Positions 53,171 to 62,043 of a stretch of 64,000 bases of DNA are shown one piece after another. The position numbers were made by a program, and so were the translations under genes. This stretch comes from Bacillota bacterium (GTDB taxonomy: Bacteria > Bacillota > Clostridia > Lachnospirales > Lachnospiraceae). How positions within the stretch are numbered: position 1 is the stretch's first letter; each line of letters starts with the position of its first letter. Where the stretch lies: assembly GCA_023392995.1 (NCBI GenBank), contig JAEWMZ010000456.1, forward strand, positions 14,159-78,158, given 5' to 3'. The notes beneath the pieces were generated by a model. It made no database searches. It worked only from the letters and a program-made list of their open reading frames with translations, and was not told the origin of the DNA.

Positions 53171-53195
53171 ATTTGTATGGGAAGGGAAGTAAATT

Positions 53196-54863
53196 ATGAG
53201 AGTAAAAAGATTATTGTGCTTATTATTATCCTCTAGTTTAGTATTAGGTTCCTTTGCTGGCTGCAGCAAGAATAATAATTCGGATGCCGGTGATGTTGTT
53301 GTTCAAGATAGTGCTGTCACCGATACGCAGGCAGAAGCCGGAACGGATGCAGCAACGGATGATATCGTAAGAAAAGGAACAATCACAGTGAATGTTCAGG
53401 CACAACCAGGTGCGAAAGAGGCCTGGCAGGCGGTTGCAGATGCTTATACCGCAAAATATCCAGATGTAAAGGTTGTTGTGGACCTAAAGCCTGTGGAAGG
53501 GTATGGGGAATGGGTTCAAAATATTTATAATACAGAAAATCCTACTACGGATATCGTTAATATTAACCTGGCCGGCTCTGCAGCGGTAGGTAAATCCATC
53601 AACTATATGGAATATGCCGATAAGGACAGTCCGTATTCCGATGGTGTCTGGACAGACCAGTTTAATTACCAGATGCAGGTTCGTGACCTGGCAAGAGGTG
53701 AATGGACTTCATTAAGCTTGGAGTCAGTTCAGGTAATTTGGCTATATAATAAACAGATATTTGAAAAAGTAGGTGTTCAGCCCCCGACTACCTGGAACGA
53801 GCTGGTTGATGTTTGTGAGAAGATTGATAAAGCCGGATATCAGGCAATCTCGATCCCGGGAACCTTTGACAGCTTCTGGGCGAATCAGATGGGCTGGCTG
53901 GCGCAGATTTATGCGGATCAAACGACGAGATCCATGATTAATGAATTTCGTGCGCAGAAGGGTGATTATTGCTACGACCCCGATGTGGACGGAATCTGGA
54001 AATATGACCCGGCCGATCCTTATAACGACGATTCCTGGAAGGTTAATTACAATACGGTAAGAGCCTTTAAAGCAGTGAAGGACGGTGCTTACTATGTGGA
54101 TGATGGAATGAAGACCGTATGGCAGAACTTTGCAAAGGTATTTCCAAAATACACTGGAGGAGATGCATTCTTTGGAACCAAGGATCCGATACCGTTGTTC
54201 TATCAGGGAAAAGCAGCCATGATCGTAGATGGTGCTTGGAGATTAGTGGTTTTTAAGAATGATATGGCAAAGGTAAGCTCTGGCGAGGCAGTTACCAGTA
54301 ATGACGAAAAGATTGAAGGAATTCAGAAATTTGATTTAGGAACCTTTAATATGCCATCGATGGAAGGAGAAGGAATCGAGGCACCTGCAAGAACTATTGA
54401 GGTTGCCAATGGCTTTATCGGAGCGATTAAGAAGGATAAGGCACATGATGATTTGGTAGTTGACTTTTTGATGTATTATTCTTCCGAGGAAGGCTATACA
54501 AAATGGTTAAATGCAGGCCTTGCAGCAGAAATGGTTCCAAACGGCCCAAGCCTGGTATATAATGTTGAACTTCCAGCTGATTTAAAAGAAGCCTACAGCA
54601 GCTTATCCTTCGTGGGTAACTCACAAAAGGGTTATGGACAGATGTTGGCAAGAGGTTTAGCCGGAACTTCCGGAGATATTCAAGAATCTTACCGTGCTTT
54701 TTATGACTATTCCTATGATTTTCTGAATGGTGATATTACAGTAGAGGATTGGGCAAAGAAACATCAGGAAAATATTAATACCTATCTTCCAACCGCTATG
54801 GAAACGTCAGGTGTTAGTGAGAAAGATTTGGAGAATCCACAAAATGCACCGACAGGTCAATAA
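53196..54863 (+). CDS. Sugar ABC transporter substrate-binding lipoprotein (large)
   Basis: A 555-residue lipoprotein, longer than the usual 420-450. The signal peptide MRVKRLLCLLLSSSLVLGSF leads to lipobox AGC, then an Asn/Asp/Ala-rich linker. PTTDIVNINLAGSAAVG, LYNKQIFEKVGVQPPTTW and LFYQGKAAMIVDGAWR are family 1 features. Extra segments near residues 250-300 account for the length. It precedes the propeller-permease fusion, with which it should dock. A hairpin terminator follows the gene. Confidence 0.9.
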   Translation: MRVKRLLCLLLSSSLVLGSFAGCSKNNNSDAGDVVVQDSAVTDTQAEAGTDAATDDIVRKGTITVNVQAQPGAKEAWQAVADAYTAKYPDVKVVVDLKPVEGYGEWVQNIYNTENPTTDIVNINLAGSAAVGKSINYMEYADKDSPYSDGVWTDQFNYQMQVRDLARGEWTSLSLESVQVIWLYNKQIFEKVGVQPPTTWNELVDVCEKIDKAGYQAISIPGTFDSFWANQMGWLAQIYADQTTRSMINEFRAQKGDYCYDPDVDGIWKYDPADPYNDDSWKVNYNTVRAFKAVKDGAYYVDDGMKTVWQNFAKVFPKYTGGDAFFGTKDPIPLFYQGKAAMIVDGAWRLVVFKNDMAKVSSGEAVTSNDEKIEGIQKFDLGTFNMPSMEGEGIEAPARTIEVANGFIGAIKKDKAHDDLVVDFLMYYSSEEGYTKWLNAGLAAEMVPNGPSLVYNVELPADLKEAYSSLSFVGNSQKGYGQMLARGLAGTSGDIQESYRAFYDYSYDFLNGDITVEDWAKKHQENINTYLPTAMETSGVSEKDLENPQNAPTGQ

Positions 54864-54910
54864 GTAAGGAGATACTCATTTGTAATGGAAAAGTCGTTAT
54901 AAATGAGCGA

Positions 54911-54954
54911 AGAGCAGAATTCCCCTCCTGATCCGGGCAGGGGAATTTTACTCT
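54911..54954 (+). terminator. Terminator-like hairpin between binding protein and permease fusion
   Basis: AATTCCCCT (54918-54926) pairs with AGGGGAATT (54939-54947); flanking AGAG and CTCT extend the stem, with a short U-run in the 3' arm. It probably gives partial termination after the binding-protein gene. Confidence 0.7.
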
Positions 54955-55006
54955 GAAAGACTATAAAACTGGTGAAGCAGCATCCCAGGAACGATTAGCT
55001 CCATTA

Positions 55007-55154
55007 AGTAATTGCGAAACTCAGAAACTTAAGCTATTGTATACACAACACATACTGCTTCGAAGCGGAAGCTAAGCCCGAAGGAAGCGTTGAAGCGAAG
55101 AAACAGTATGTGTTGTGTATACAATTACAAAAACTATATTGTTTCGCAATTGCC
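55007..55154 (+). repeat. Hairpin repeat element, copy 3
   Basis: About 148 bp with terminal repeats TAATTGCGAAAC and GTTTCGCAATTGCC, and inner stem TATTGTATACACAACACATAC / GTATGTGTTGTGTATACAAT. It is oriented like the permease-fusion gene and ends 34 bp before its ATG. It contains TTGTGT-N16-TATATT like copies 1 and 2. Confidence 0.82.
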
Positions 55155-55188
55155 TGTCAGCTCCATAAAAGAAAGGAATGTATACATT

Positions 55189-57177
55189 ATGAAGCTTAGT
55201 AACATAAATAAGCGATGGTTTTATATCACTATCGTTTTTGCCATTTTATCAATATCCTCTTTTCTTTTATTTTCTATGGTCAAAAAAAGTACTGATATTG
55301 TGAAGGGTACAGAGATTGACACTTCCTTGCAAAATAACTGTTTAGCTTATGATACAGAGAAAAAGATCACTTTGGTGGGAACTTATAACAATAAATTAAT
55401 TGCTTATAATGAAGAAAATCAGCTGCTTTGGACTATGGATGCCAAAGGACCGTTTCGCCAATTGATTGTAAATTCCACGCAAAGGCTTGTGTATGCGGGA
55501 AACGAAGATAATTTTGTTTACATAATTAATTTGGATACAGGCGAAGCAATCAATTCCATTGATGTTGAGCGAAGAATATATGATATAGATGTTACAAAGG
55601 ATGGACAGGAAATACTTGTTTCCGCAGGAGTTAATACCGCAAAGCATAATATATTAATCTATTCCCTGCAAGGTGAGTTGATTCATAATATTCCATATAA
55701 GACACAGATTAAAGGATTGGCTTATACGGCGGAGGAGAACAACATAATTTTTGTTAACAACCGTGGTGAAATAATCAAAATTGATAAGCAGGGGCAGGAG
55801 CTTGGAAAATTAAAGACCAAATATGAATTGGTAGATTTAGTACGAATCAGTGGAGAGAATAATTATGCAGCACTACTAAGCGATGCGTCCTTTGCCATCT
55901 TTGATGAAGAACTGAATTTAATCGGCAGTGGCAGGCCGGCGACTGATTATGCGGTTACAGCAGTAGTGGCAGGTACGGACTCAACGGGAGATCATATTAT
56001 TATAGGTACAAAAGAAGGATTTCTTTATATTATTAATCGCGATAATAAGCAGATATTTTCGAAACGTTTCTCGAATACAGTAACGGGGATTATGTCTGTT
56101 GATCAGGGAATTTATATAAGTTTGCTTTCTGGAACGATACGTAAGATCGATAGTGAAAGTTTGAATAATATTGATGTATTAATACAGCTGAAAGGGCTAC
56201 TGCGGCTTCTTACAGTTCTCTTACCGGTAATTACTTTGCTTGGACTTTTTATGACTGTGCAGAAGGCAAAAGAAGTTTTGGTGAAGGCTGGAAAAAGTTT
56301 ATATAAACACCGAGTGCCTTATATTTTATTACTACCAACCTTTATCCTACTTATTTTCTTTAATTATACCCCTGTATTTATAGCTATTACCCGTGCCTTT
56401 ACCAATTGGTCAAAGGATTTTAATACCTTAGCTGAAATAAAATTTGTCGGACTGGATAACTTTCGGATAATGCTATCTGAGGGGTATTTCTTAATCGGGC
56501 TCGGGAATCTAGGCTTAATGCTGGTTTTTGGTATCTTAAAGATATTGACCGTACCCGTATTAATCGCGTGGTTGGTATATTCTATGAAGGGGATGAAGGA
56601 GAAGTTTGTCTTTCGATTTCTCTTTGTTTTACCTATGGTAGTACCGGGAATCGTATCGACCCTGATGTGGCAGCAAATCTATGATCCAACCATTGGTTTG
56701 ATTAATCAGGTACTTGGTAAGGTGGGGCTGGAGCAGCTTCAGAGAGTTTGGCTGGGCAATCCAAAGACTGCTATATGGGCAATTATATTCATGGGATTTC
56801 CATTTATCAATGCATTAGCATTCCTGGTGTATTATGGCGGATTTATTAGTATTGATGCCTCTTTGATGGAAGCATCCAAGGTAGACGGAGCAACACGCTG
56901 GAAGGTCTTTTGGAAAGTACAGCTGCCAATGATCTCTTCACAAATCAAGATGATGATTGTACTAACCTTTATCGGTATCGTCCAAGACTTTTCGTCGGTC
57001 TATATCTTAACCGGTGGAGGACCCGGCACCAGCACTTATGTACCAGGCCTGGAGTTGTATTATAATGCAACGAAGTTCGGAAGATATGGCTATGCCTGTG
57101 CCCTGGGTCTTGTCATGTTTATATTCATTATGCTGGGAACGATAATCAACATGCGTTCTAAAGCAAAGAATGATTAA
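55189..57177 (+). CDS. Fusion of extracellular beta-propeller and sugar ABC permease
   Basis: A 662-residue protein. TM1 (11-30) leads to about 290 residues of repeated beta-blades (45-330) of PQQ/WD-like type: NNKLIAYNEENQLLWTMDAKG, EDNFVYIINLDTGEAINSID, NRGEIIKIDKQGQELGKLKT, KEGFLYIINRDNKQIFSKRF. A second TM (338-357) and a basic linker follow. Residues 375-662 are a normal MalF-type permease (EAA loop MEASKVDGATRWKVFWKVQL, then LTGGGPGTST). Topology puts the propeller outside, next to the binding protein. ATG 55189 has AAAGGAA upstream; the frame from 55090 crosses the hairpin element. The fusion may help substrate capture or docking. No ATPase is encoded here. Confidence 0.88.
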   Translation: MKLSNINKRWFYITIVFAILSISSFLLFSMVKKSTDIVKGTEIDTSLQNNCLAYDTEKKITLVGTYNNKLIAYNEENQLLWTMDAKGPFRQLIVNSTQRLVYAGNEDNFVYIINLDTGEAINSIDVERRIYDIDVTKDGQEILVSAGVNTAKHNILIYSLQGELIHNIPYKTQIKGLAYTAEENNIIFVNNRGEIIKIDKQGQELGKLKTKYELVDLVRISGENNYAALLSDASFAIFDEELNLIGSGRPATDYAVTAVVAGTDSTGDHIIIGTKEGFLYIINRDNKQIFSKRFSNTVTGIMSVDQGIYISLLSGTIRKIDSESLNNIDVLIQLKGLLRLLTVLLPVITLLGLFMTVQKAKEVLVKAGKSLYKHRVPYILLLPTFILLIFFNYTPVFIAITRAFTNWSKDFNTLAEIKFVGLDNFRIMLSEGYFLIGLGNLGLMLVFGILKILTVPVLIAWLVYSMKGMKEKFVFRFLFVLPMVVPGIVSTLMWQQIYDPTIGLINQVLGKVGLEQLQRVWLGNPKTAIWAIIFMGFPFINALAFLVYYGGFISIDASLMEASKVDGATRWKVFWKVQLPMISSQIKMMIVLTFIGIVQDFSSVYILTGGGPGTSTYVPGLELYYNATKFGRYGYACALGLVMFIFIMLGTIINMRSKAKND

Positions 57178-57191
57178 GGGAGGAGATTAAC

Positions 57192-58040
57192 TTGAAAATT
57201 AATAGAAACAGTAAAAAGCTCAAATCCGCATCATTTCAAGTATTAATTGCTGTCATTGCTTCGGTCTTTCTTTTGCTGGCATTTATACCTATCATCTTAA
57301 TGCTTATATTGTCAGTAAAATCAAACGCGCAAATCTATAGTGATTTTTGGTCCCTGCCAAGACAGCTGCAATGGAGTAACTATAATAAGGCCATTGGGAT
57401 GCTGATTCCGAATATGATAAATACCATGATCGTGGTATCGGTCGCTACTTTTCTAACAACACTCCTATCTGCGAATGGAGGCTATGTGTTTGCCAAGCTA
57501 AGCTTTCCGGGAAAGAACATTCTATTTTTTGCTATATTGGCTTTAATGATGGTTCCGGGAGTTTTAACCTTAACACCGCAGTATACGTTGATGCAGACTT
57601 ATGGCATATATAATACCTGGTGGGCTTTAATTCTTCCATGGGTATCCGGAGGGCAGGTATTTGGTATTCTCTTGTGCAGAACCTTTATGGAAGAGCTTCC
57701 GACGGAGGTTTTTGAATCTGCAAGAATTGATGGCTGCAGCGAATTAAAAGCATTATTTAAGATGGCAATTCCATTATCAAAGCCCATACTGGCTACCATC
57801 GTGGTAATGAAAATGATCGATTATTACAATGACTTTATCTGGCCGCTTATGGCAATCGAGAGTAATTCAAAACAGGTAATTACCGTTGCCATCCGCGTAT
57901 TCCAATCTGCTGCCGGTACAGTAGACATAGGTTCCATGGTTGCCGGATTTGTATTTGCTACCATTCCATTACTGATACTATTCTCCGGCACTTCAAGACT
58001 ATACATGGAAGGATTAACTTCAGGAGCTGTGAAGGGGTAG
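57192..58040 (+). CDS. Sugar ABC transporter permease (MalG-like)
   Basis: A 282-residue permease starting at TTG 57192, 6 nt after GGGAGGAG; no ATG fits. Six TM segments, EAA loop EVFESARIDGCSELKALFKM and a C-terminus YMEGLTSGAVKG mark the MalG group. It is 15 bp from the propeller-permease gene and should form the channel with it. Confidence 0.92.
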   Translation: MKINRNSKKLKSASFQVLIAVIASVFLLLAFIPIILMLILSVKSNAQIYSDFWSLPRQLQWSNYNKAIGMLIPNMINTMIVVSVATFLTTLLSANGGYVFAKLSFPGKNILFFAILALMMVPGVLTLTPQYTLMQTYGIYNTWWALILPWVSGGQVFGILLCRTFMEELPTEVFESARIDGCSELKALFKMAIPLSKPILATIVVMKMIDYYNDFIWPLMAIESNSKQVITVAIRVFQSAAGTVDIGSMVAGFVFATIPLLILFSGTSRLYMEGLTSGAVKG

Positions 58041-58099
58041 CGCATGTGATGGATAAGGCAATATATATCCAAGCCTGGAAAGGAAAAGAGGATAATTTT

Positions 58100-59011
58100 A
58101 TGAAAGAGGATATATTGATAAGACGTCTGGAGAGACCGAAGGAGTCAGTGGATGTGGTGATTGATACGGATACTTATAATGAGATTGATGACCAATTCGC
58201 GTTGGCATACTTAATTAAATCCGACCGTAAACTGAAATTAAAGGCAATCTATGCCGCCCCCTTTTTTAATACGAAATCATCCGGTCCGCAAGACGGTATG
58301 GAAAAAAGCTATGCTGAGATTATGAATATTCTGGAGTTAATGGAAAGAGAAGAGCTTAAGGAGATGGTTTATAAGGGCTCTATAAAGTACCTTCCGTCAG
58401 AGACAAAAGCAGTGCTATCTCCTGCAGCAGAGGATCTTGCGAAACGTGCGATGTCTTATTCTGAGGAAAAGCCACTTTATGTTATTGCTATTGGCGCTAT
58501 TACCAATGTAGCCTCAGCTATTTTGCTGGCTCCAGAAATTATTCATAGGATTGTGATCATTTGGCTAGGGGGACATTCTTTTGAGTGGCATGATAGCAAA
58601 GAATTTAATATGTTTCAGGATGTTGCAGCCGCCAGAGTAGTATTTGGCTGTGGTGTACCTCTGGTTCAGCTGCCTTGTATGGGAGTGGTTTCTGCATTTT
58701 CAACAACCGGTCCGGAGCTGGAATATTGGCTTCGGGGAAAGAACAAACTTTGCGATTATTTGGTGGATGTAACAGAAAAAGAAGCGAAAAAATCCGGTGC
58801 AGGTCTTTTTTGGAGCCGCCCTATTTGGGATGTTTGTGCAGTGGCATGGCTTCTGGATGAGGATTTTATGCTAGATCGGCTGGAGCATAGCCCTATACCG
58901 GAATACGATCATCACTATAGTGTTGATAAAACGAGACATTTTATACGGTACGTTTATTACATCAATAGGGATAAACTTTTTGAGGATTTATTTACCAGGT
59001 TGGCAAAATAA
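58100..59011 (+). CDS. Nucleoside hydrolase (IUNH) family protein
   Basis: A 303-residue inosine/uridine-preferring hydrolase-like enzyme. The ligand motif is stretched as DTDTYNEIDDQFALAYLI instead of the common DTDxGxDDAxAL. Later blocks YVIAIGAITNVASAILLAPE and IWLGGHSFEWHDSKEFNMFQDVAAARVVF are clear. ATG 58100 follows AAGAGG; 58049 is an alternative. Within a rhamnoside operon the natural substrate may be an N- or O-glycoside of another kind, not a nucleoside. No signal peptide is present, so it acts in the cytoplasm. Confidence 0.82.
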   Translation: MKEDILIRRLERPKESVDVVIDTDTYNEIDDQFALAYLIKSDRKLKLKAIYAAPFFNTKSSGPQDGMEKSYAEIMNILELMEREELKEMVYKGSIKYLPSETKAVLSPAAEDLAKRAMSYSEEKPLYVIAIGAITNVASAILLAPEIIHRIVIIWLGGHSFEWHDSKEFNMFQDVAAARVVFGCGVPLVQLPCMGVVSAFSTTGPELEYWLRGKNKLCDYLVDVTEKEAKKSGAGLFWSRPIWDVCAVAWLLDEDFMLDRLEHSPIPEYDHHYSVDKTRHFIRYVYYINRDKLFEDLFTRLAK

Positions 59012-59040
59012 AAATTTGTATTTATATAATTTAAAGAATA

Positions 59041-59091
59041 GACAATTGTGAAACTTAAAACTGAACATACGGCAGGTATTTCGCAATTGTC
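59041..59091 (+). repeat. Short relative of the hairpin repeat element
   Basis: GACAATTGTGAAA (59041-59053) and TTTCGCAATTGTC (59079-59091) form a 13-bp inverted repeat (one G-T) with a 25-nt loop. The ends match the terminal repeats of the 148-bp element. It ends 33 bp before the rhamnosidase ATG, as the long copies do before their genes. Confidence 0.6.
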
Positions 59092-59124
59092 GAAGCTCAA
59101 TTCACATTATAAGGAGACAGCAAA

Positions 59125-61749
59125 ATGAAAATTACACATTTGATGACAAATCATCTTATAAATCCTTTGGGGTTTCTAATTCATGAGCCGACTTTTTCCT
59201 GGATTACTTCCGAAACCACAGGCAAATATCAGAAAGCTGCCAGGCTTTTGATTGCTTTGGATGATTCATTTGAAGCCATTGTTCATGATAGTGGTATTAG
59301 CAATGAGATTAGTTCCTTAGGATATACAGTAAACATAAGCTTATTACCTTGCACCCGTTATTACTGGCGCGTTATGGTGTGGGCAGAGAATGGTGAATCT
59401 GCCATCAGCGAACCCGCCTGGTTCGAAACAGGAAAGGGAGAACAACCCTGGAAAGCACAGTGGATTACCTCACCTTTTGAAAAGGAAGTTCATCCGCTCA
59501 TGCATAAAAAATTCCAGGTTCCAGGGAAAGTAAAAGCTGCCCGAGCCTATGTAACAGGCTTAGGACTTTATGAACTTGAAATCAATGGACAGAAGGTAGG
59601 AGATGAATATCTGGCTCCGTTTTATAACGACTATGAGGAGTGGGTGCAATACCAGACCTATGATATTACAGCGCATTTGCAGGAAGGAGGGAATGGAATA
59701 GGTGCAATCCTGGGAAATGGATGGTACAAAGGAAGATTTGGCTTTCATCAACATCTGGCAGAGTTATTCGGAGATCGGTTTGCCTTCCTTTGTGAACTTG
59801 ATATTACCCTGGAGGATGATACTCACATCTATGTTACCACCGATGAAAGCTGGTTATGCCATCCCTCTGCGGTTCTTCACAGTAATATCTATGACGGAGA
59901 AGAATATGACGCGAACAAAGAAGTGAATTGGTCTGACCTTCACTGTGATACTAAGAATTTTGTGAATGCGCAATTGATCTCGGTTCCTTGCGGACCGCTA
60001 ATGCAGAGACTCAGTCCTCCCCTTAGAATTACAAAACGACTTGCTCCCCTTCAGTTATTACACACGCCTACCGGAGAACAGGTAATCGATTTTGGACAGG
60101 TTATGACGGGATGGGTTGAATTTCGATGTCATCTGCCAAAAGGAAATAAGGTGAAAATCCAGTTTGGCGAGCTATTGCAGAAGGATAATTTTTATAATGA
60201 AAATCTTAGAACAGCAAAGCAAGAATTTATTTATACTTCGGATGGGAAAGAAAGAAGTATAAGGCCGCGCTTTACTTTTTATGGATTTCGTTATGCCAAA
60301 ATAATGGGAATGGATGAAATTGATCTGAAGGATTTTACGGCATGTGTGCTTCACTCTGACTTGGAACATGTGGGTAAGATTACAACCTCCAATGAAAAAG
60401 TGAACCGTCTGTTTGAGAATGCTCTTTGGAGCCAAATGGGGAATTTTGTTGATGTACCAACCGATTGCCCTCAAAGGGACGAGCGTATGGGCTGGACCGG
60501 AGACGCCCAGGTGTTTGCCGCTACGGCAAGCTTTAATATGTATACCCCATCCTTTTATCATAAGTTCTTATATGACATGCTGTTAGAACAAAGAGTGCGA
60601 GGTGGTGCGGTACCTCATGTAGTACCGGATGTTTTGCAGATCACAATTGACCGAATCGGCCAGGGTGAGGATAAGCAGTATGGCTCCTGTGCCTGGGGTG
60701 ATGCGGCAACAGTAATTCCCTGGACAATGTATTTATTCTACGGTGATAAAACAATGCTGGAAAGCCAGTTTGAGAATATGACAAGCTGGGTGGATTACAT
60801 AAAGAGTCAGGACGATATCCATAATGGTGGCAAAAGACTTTGGGAAAGCGGGTTTCATTATGCTGACTGGCTTGCGCTGGATAACCCGGATAAGAGCAGC
60901 AGCTTTGGAGGAACAGATCCGTATTATGTAGCTTCCGCTTATTATTACTATTCGGCGGTGCTTACAGGAAAAGCTGCCAAGGTACTGGGCAAGGTCGAGG
61001 AAGCAGAGTATTATGACAATTTGGCGGAGGAAGTAAAAAAGGCGATCTGGAAGAAATATTTTATAGACGGAAAACTGCAAGAGGATACGCAGACTGCACT
61101 GGTTTTGGCTCTCTATATGGATTTTGCCCCAAGGGAATTAAAAGCCGGTTTAGCTCTTGAGCTAAAGAGAAAACTGGAAGAAAATCAGATTCATTTGAAT
61201 ACAGGCTTTGTTGGAACCCCTTATCTATGCCCGGTACTATCACAAAATGGATTAGAAGATTATGCATATACACTGCTTTTAAATGAAGATTTCCCAAGCT
61301 GGTTATATGAAATCAATATGGGAGCGACTACGATTTGGGAACGCTGGAATTCCGTACTTCCCAACGGGCTGGTAAGCGATACCGGTATGAATAGTATGAA
61401 CCATTACGCTTACGGGTCCATCGTGGAATGGATGTACCGTTATATGTGCGGATTCAATCCAATCGAAGAGGCACCCGGGTTTAAAAAAGCAATATTGAGA
61501 CCGCAAGTTGATTCCCGGTTTACCTGGGTAGAAGGTGAGTATTTTTCGGCATCAGGATTATATCAGTGCAGCTGGAAGCGGGAAGGTGAGAACGTAATTT
61601 ATAGCATTACAATCCCCTTCGATGCCCAGGCAGAACTTATTTTACCTGGAAATGCGAATAGTGTTACGGTAAATAGTCAGACAGCAAAGCCAATCGGACA
61701 GCCAATTTCTTTAGAGGCAGGTCATTATGAAATTATAGTGAGGTTGTAG
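59125..61749 (+). CDS. GH78 alpha-L-rhamnosidase
   Basis: An 874-residue inverting rhamnosidase. N-terminal beta-domains (to about 400) include GLGLYELEINGQKVGDEYLAP; the (alpha/alpha)6 barrel follows with CPQRDERMGWTGDAQ (general acid Glu453) and TTIWERWNS (base Glu739). A C-terminal beta-domain ends the protein. No signal peptide is present, so imported rhamnosides are split in the cytoplasm. Ribosome site AAGGAG supports ATG 59125. Its last codons are the start of an 11-bp tandem repeat that continues beyond the stop. Confidence 0.93.
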   Translation: MKITHLMTNHLINPLGFLIHEPTFSWITSETTGKYQKAARLLIALDDSFEAIVHDSGISNEISSLGYTVNISLLPCTRYYWRVMVWAENGESAISEPAWFETGKGEQPWKAQWITSPFEKEVHPLMHKKFQVPGKVKAARAYVTGLGLYELEINGQKVGDEYLAPFYNDYEEWVQYQTYDITAHLQEGGNGIGAILGNGWYKGRFGFHQHLAELFGDRFAFLCELDITLEDDTHIYVTTDESWLCHPSAVLHSNIYDGEEYDANKEVNWSDLHCDTKNFVNAQLISVPCGPLMQRLSPPLRITKRLAPLQLLHTPTGEQVIDFGQVMTGWVEFRCHLPKGNKVKIQFGELLQKDNFYNENLRTAKQEFIYTSDGKERSIRPRFTFYGFRYAKIMGMDEIDLKDFTACVLHSDLEHVGKITTSNEKVNRLFENALWSQMGNFVDVPTDCPQRDERMGWTGDAQVFAATASFNMYTPSFYHKFLYDMLLEQRVRGGAVPHVVPDVLQITIDRIGQGEDKQYGSCAWGDAATVIPWTMYLFYGDKTMLESQFENMTSWVDYIKSQDDIHNGGKRLWESGFHYADWLALDNPDKSSSFGGTDPYYVASAYYYYSAVLTGKAAKVLGKVEEAEYYDNLAEEVKKAIWKKYFIDGKLQEDTQTALVLALYMDFAPRELKAGLALELKRKLEENQIHLNTGFVGTPYLCPVLSQNGLEDYAYTLLLNEDFPSWLYEINMGATTIWERWNSVLPNGLVSDTGMNSMNHYAYGSIVEWMYRYMCGFNPIEEAPGFKKAILRPQVDSRFTWVEGEYFSASGLYQCSWKREGENVIYSITIPFDAQAELILPGNANSVTVNSQTAKPIGQPISLEAGHYEIIVRL

Positions 61750-61953
61750 TGAAGTTGTAGTGAAGTTGCAGTAAAGTTGTAGTGAAGTTGTAGTGAAGTT
61801 GTAGTGAAATTGCAGTGAAATTGCAGTGAGGTTATAGTGAAGTTGCAGTAAAGTTGTAGTGAAGTTGTAGTGAAGTTGAAGTGAGGTTGCAGTGAAGTTG
61901 TAGTGAAATTGCAGTAAGGTTGCAGTTAAAAGGCAATGAAGTTGTAGAGTAGT
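61734..61953. repeat. 11-bp minisatellite overlapping the rhamnosidase stop
   Basis: About 20 units of an 11-bp motif, consensus TGTAGTGAAGT, with common TGCAGT and GAAAT/GAGGT variants. Unit zero (TATAGTGAGGT, 61734-61744) is coding and the TAG stop lies in the next unit. The last three units are degenerate. It fills most of the gap to the DUF5722 gene. Confidence 0.92.
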
Positions 61954-62043
61954 TCTAGCGTTATTGTATATACGGTAAGAAAATACCGGGATAGCTGCTA
62001 TTGCGGGAGCTTTTCGGTAAGCTCACAGTTGGGAGGGTATTTT

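Noticed and set aside
55090..55188. Longer N-terminus of the propeller-permease
   Set aside because: The frame is open only because it crosses the hairpin repeat; a ribosome site and TM1 support ATG 55189.
61734..61953. Possible CRISPR array
   Set aside because: The units are 11 bp and contiguous, with no spacers and no cas genes; it is a minisatellite.
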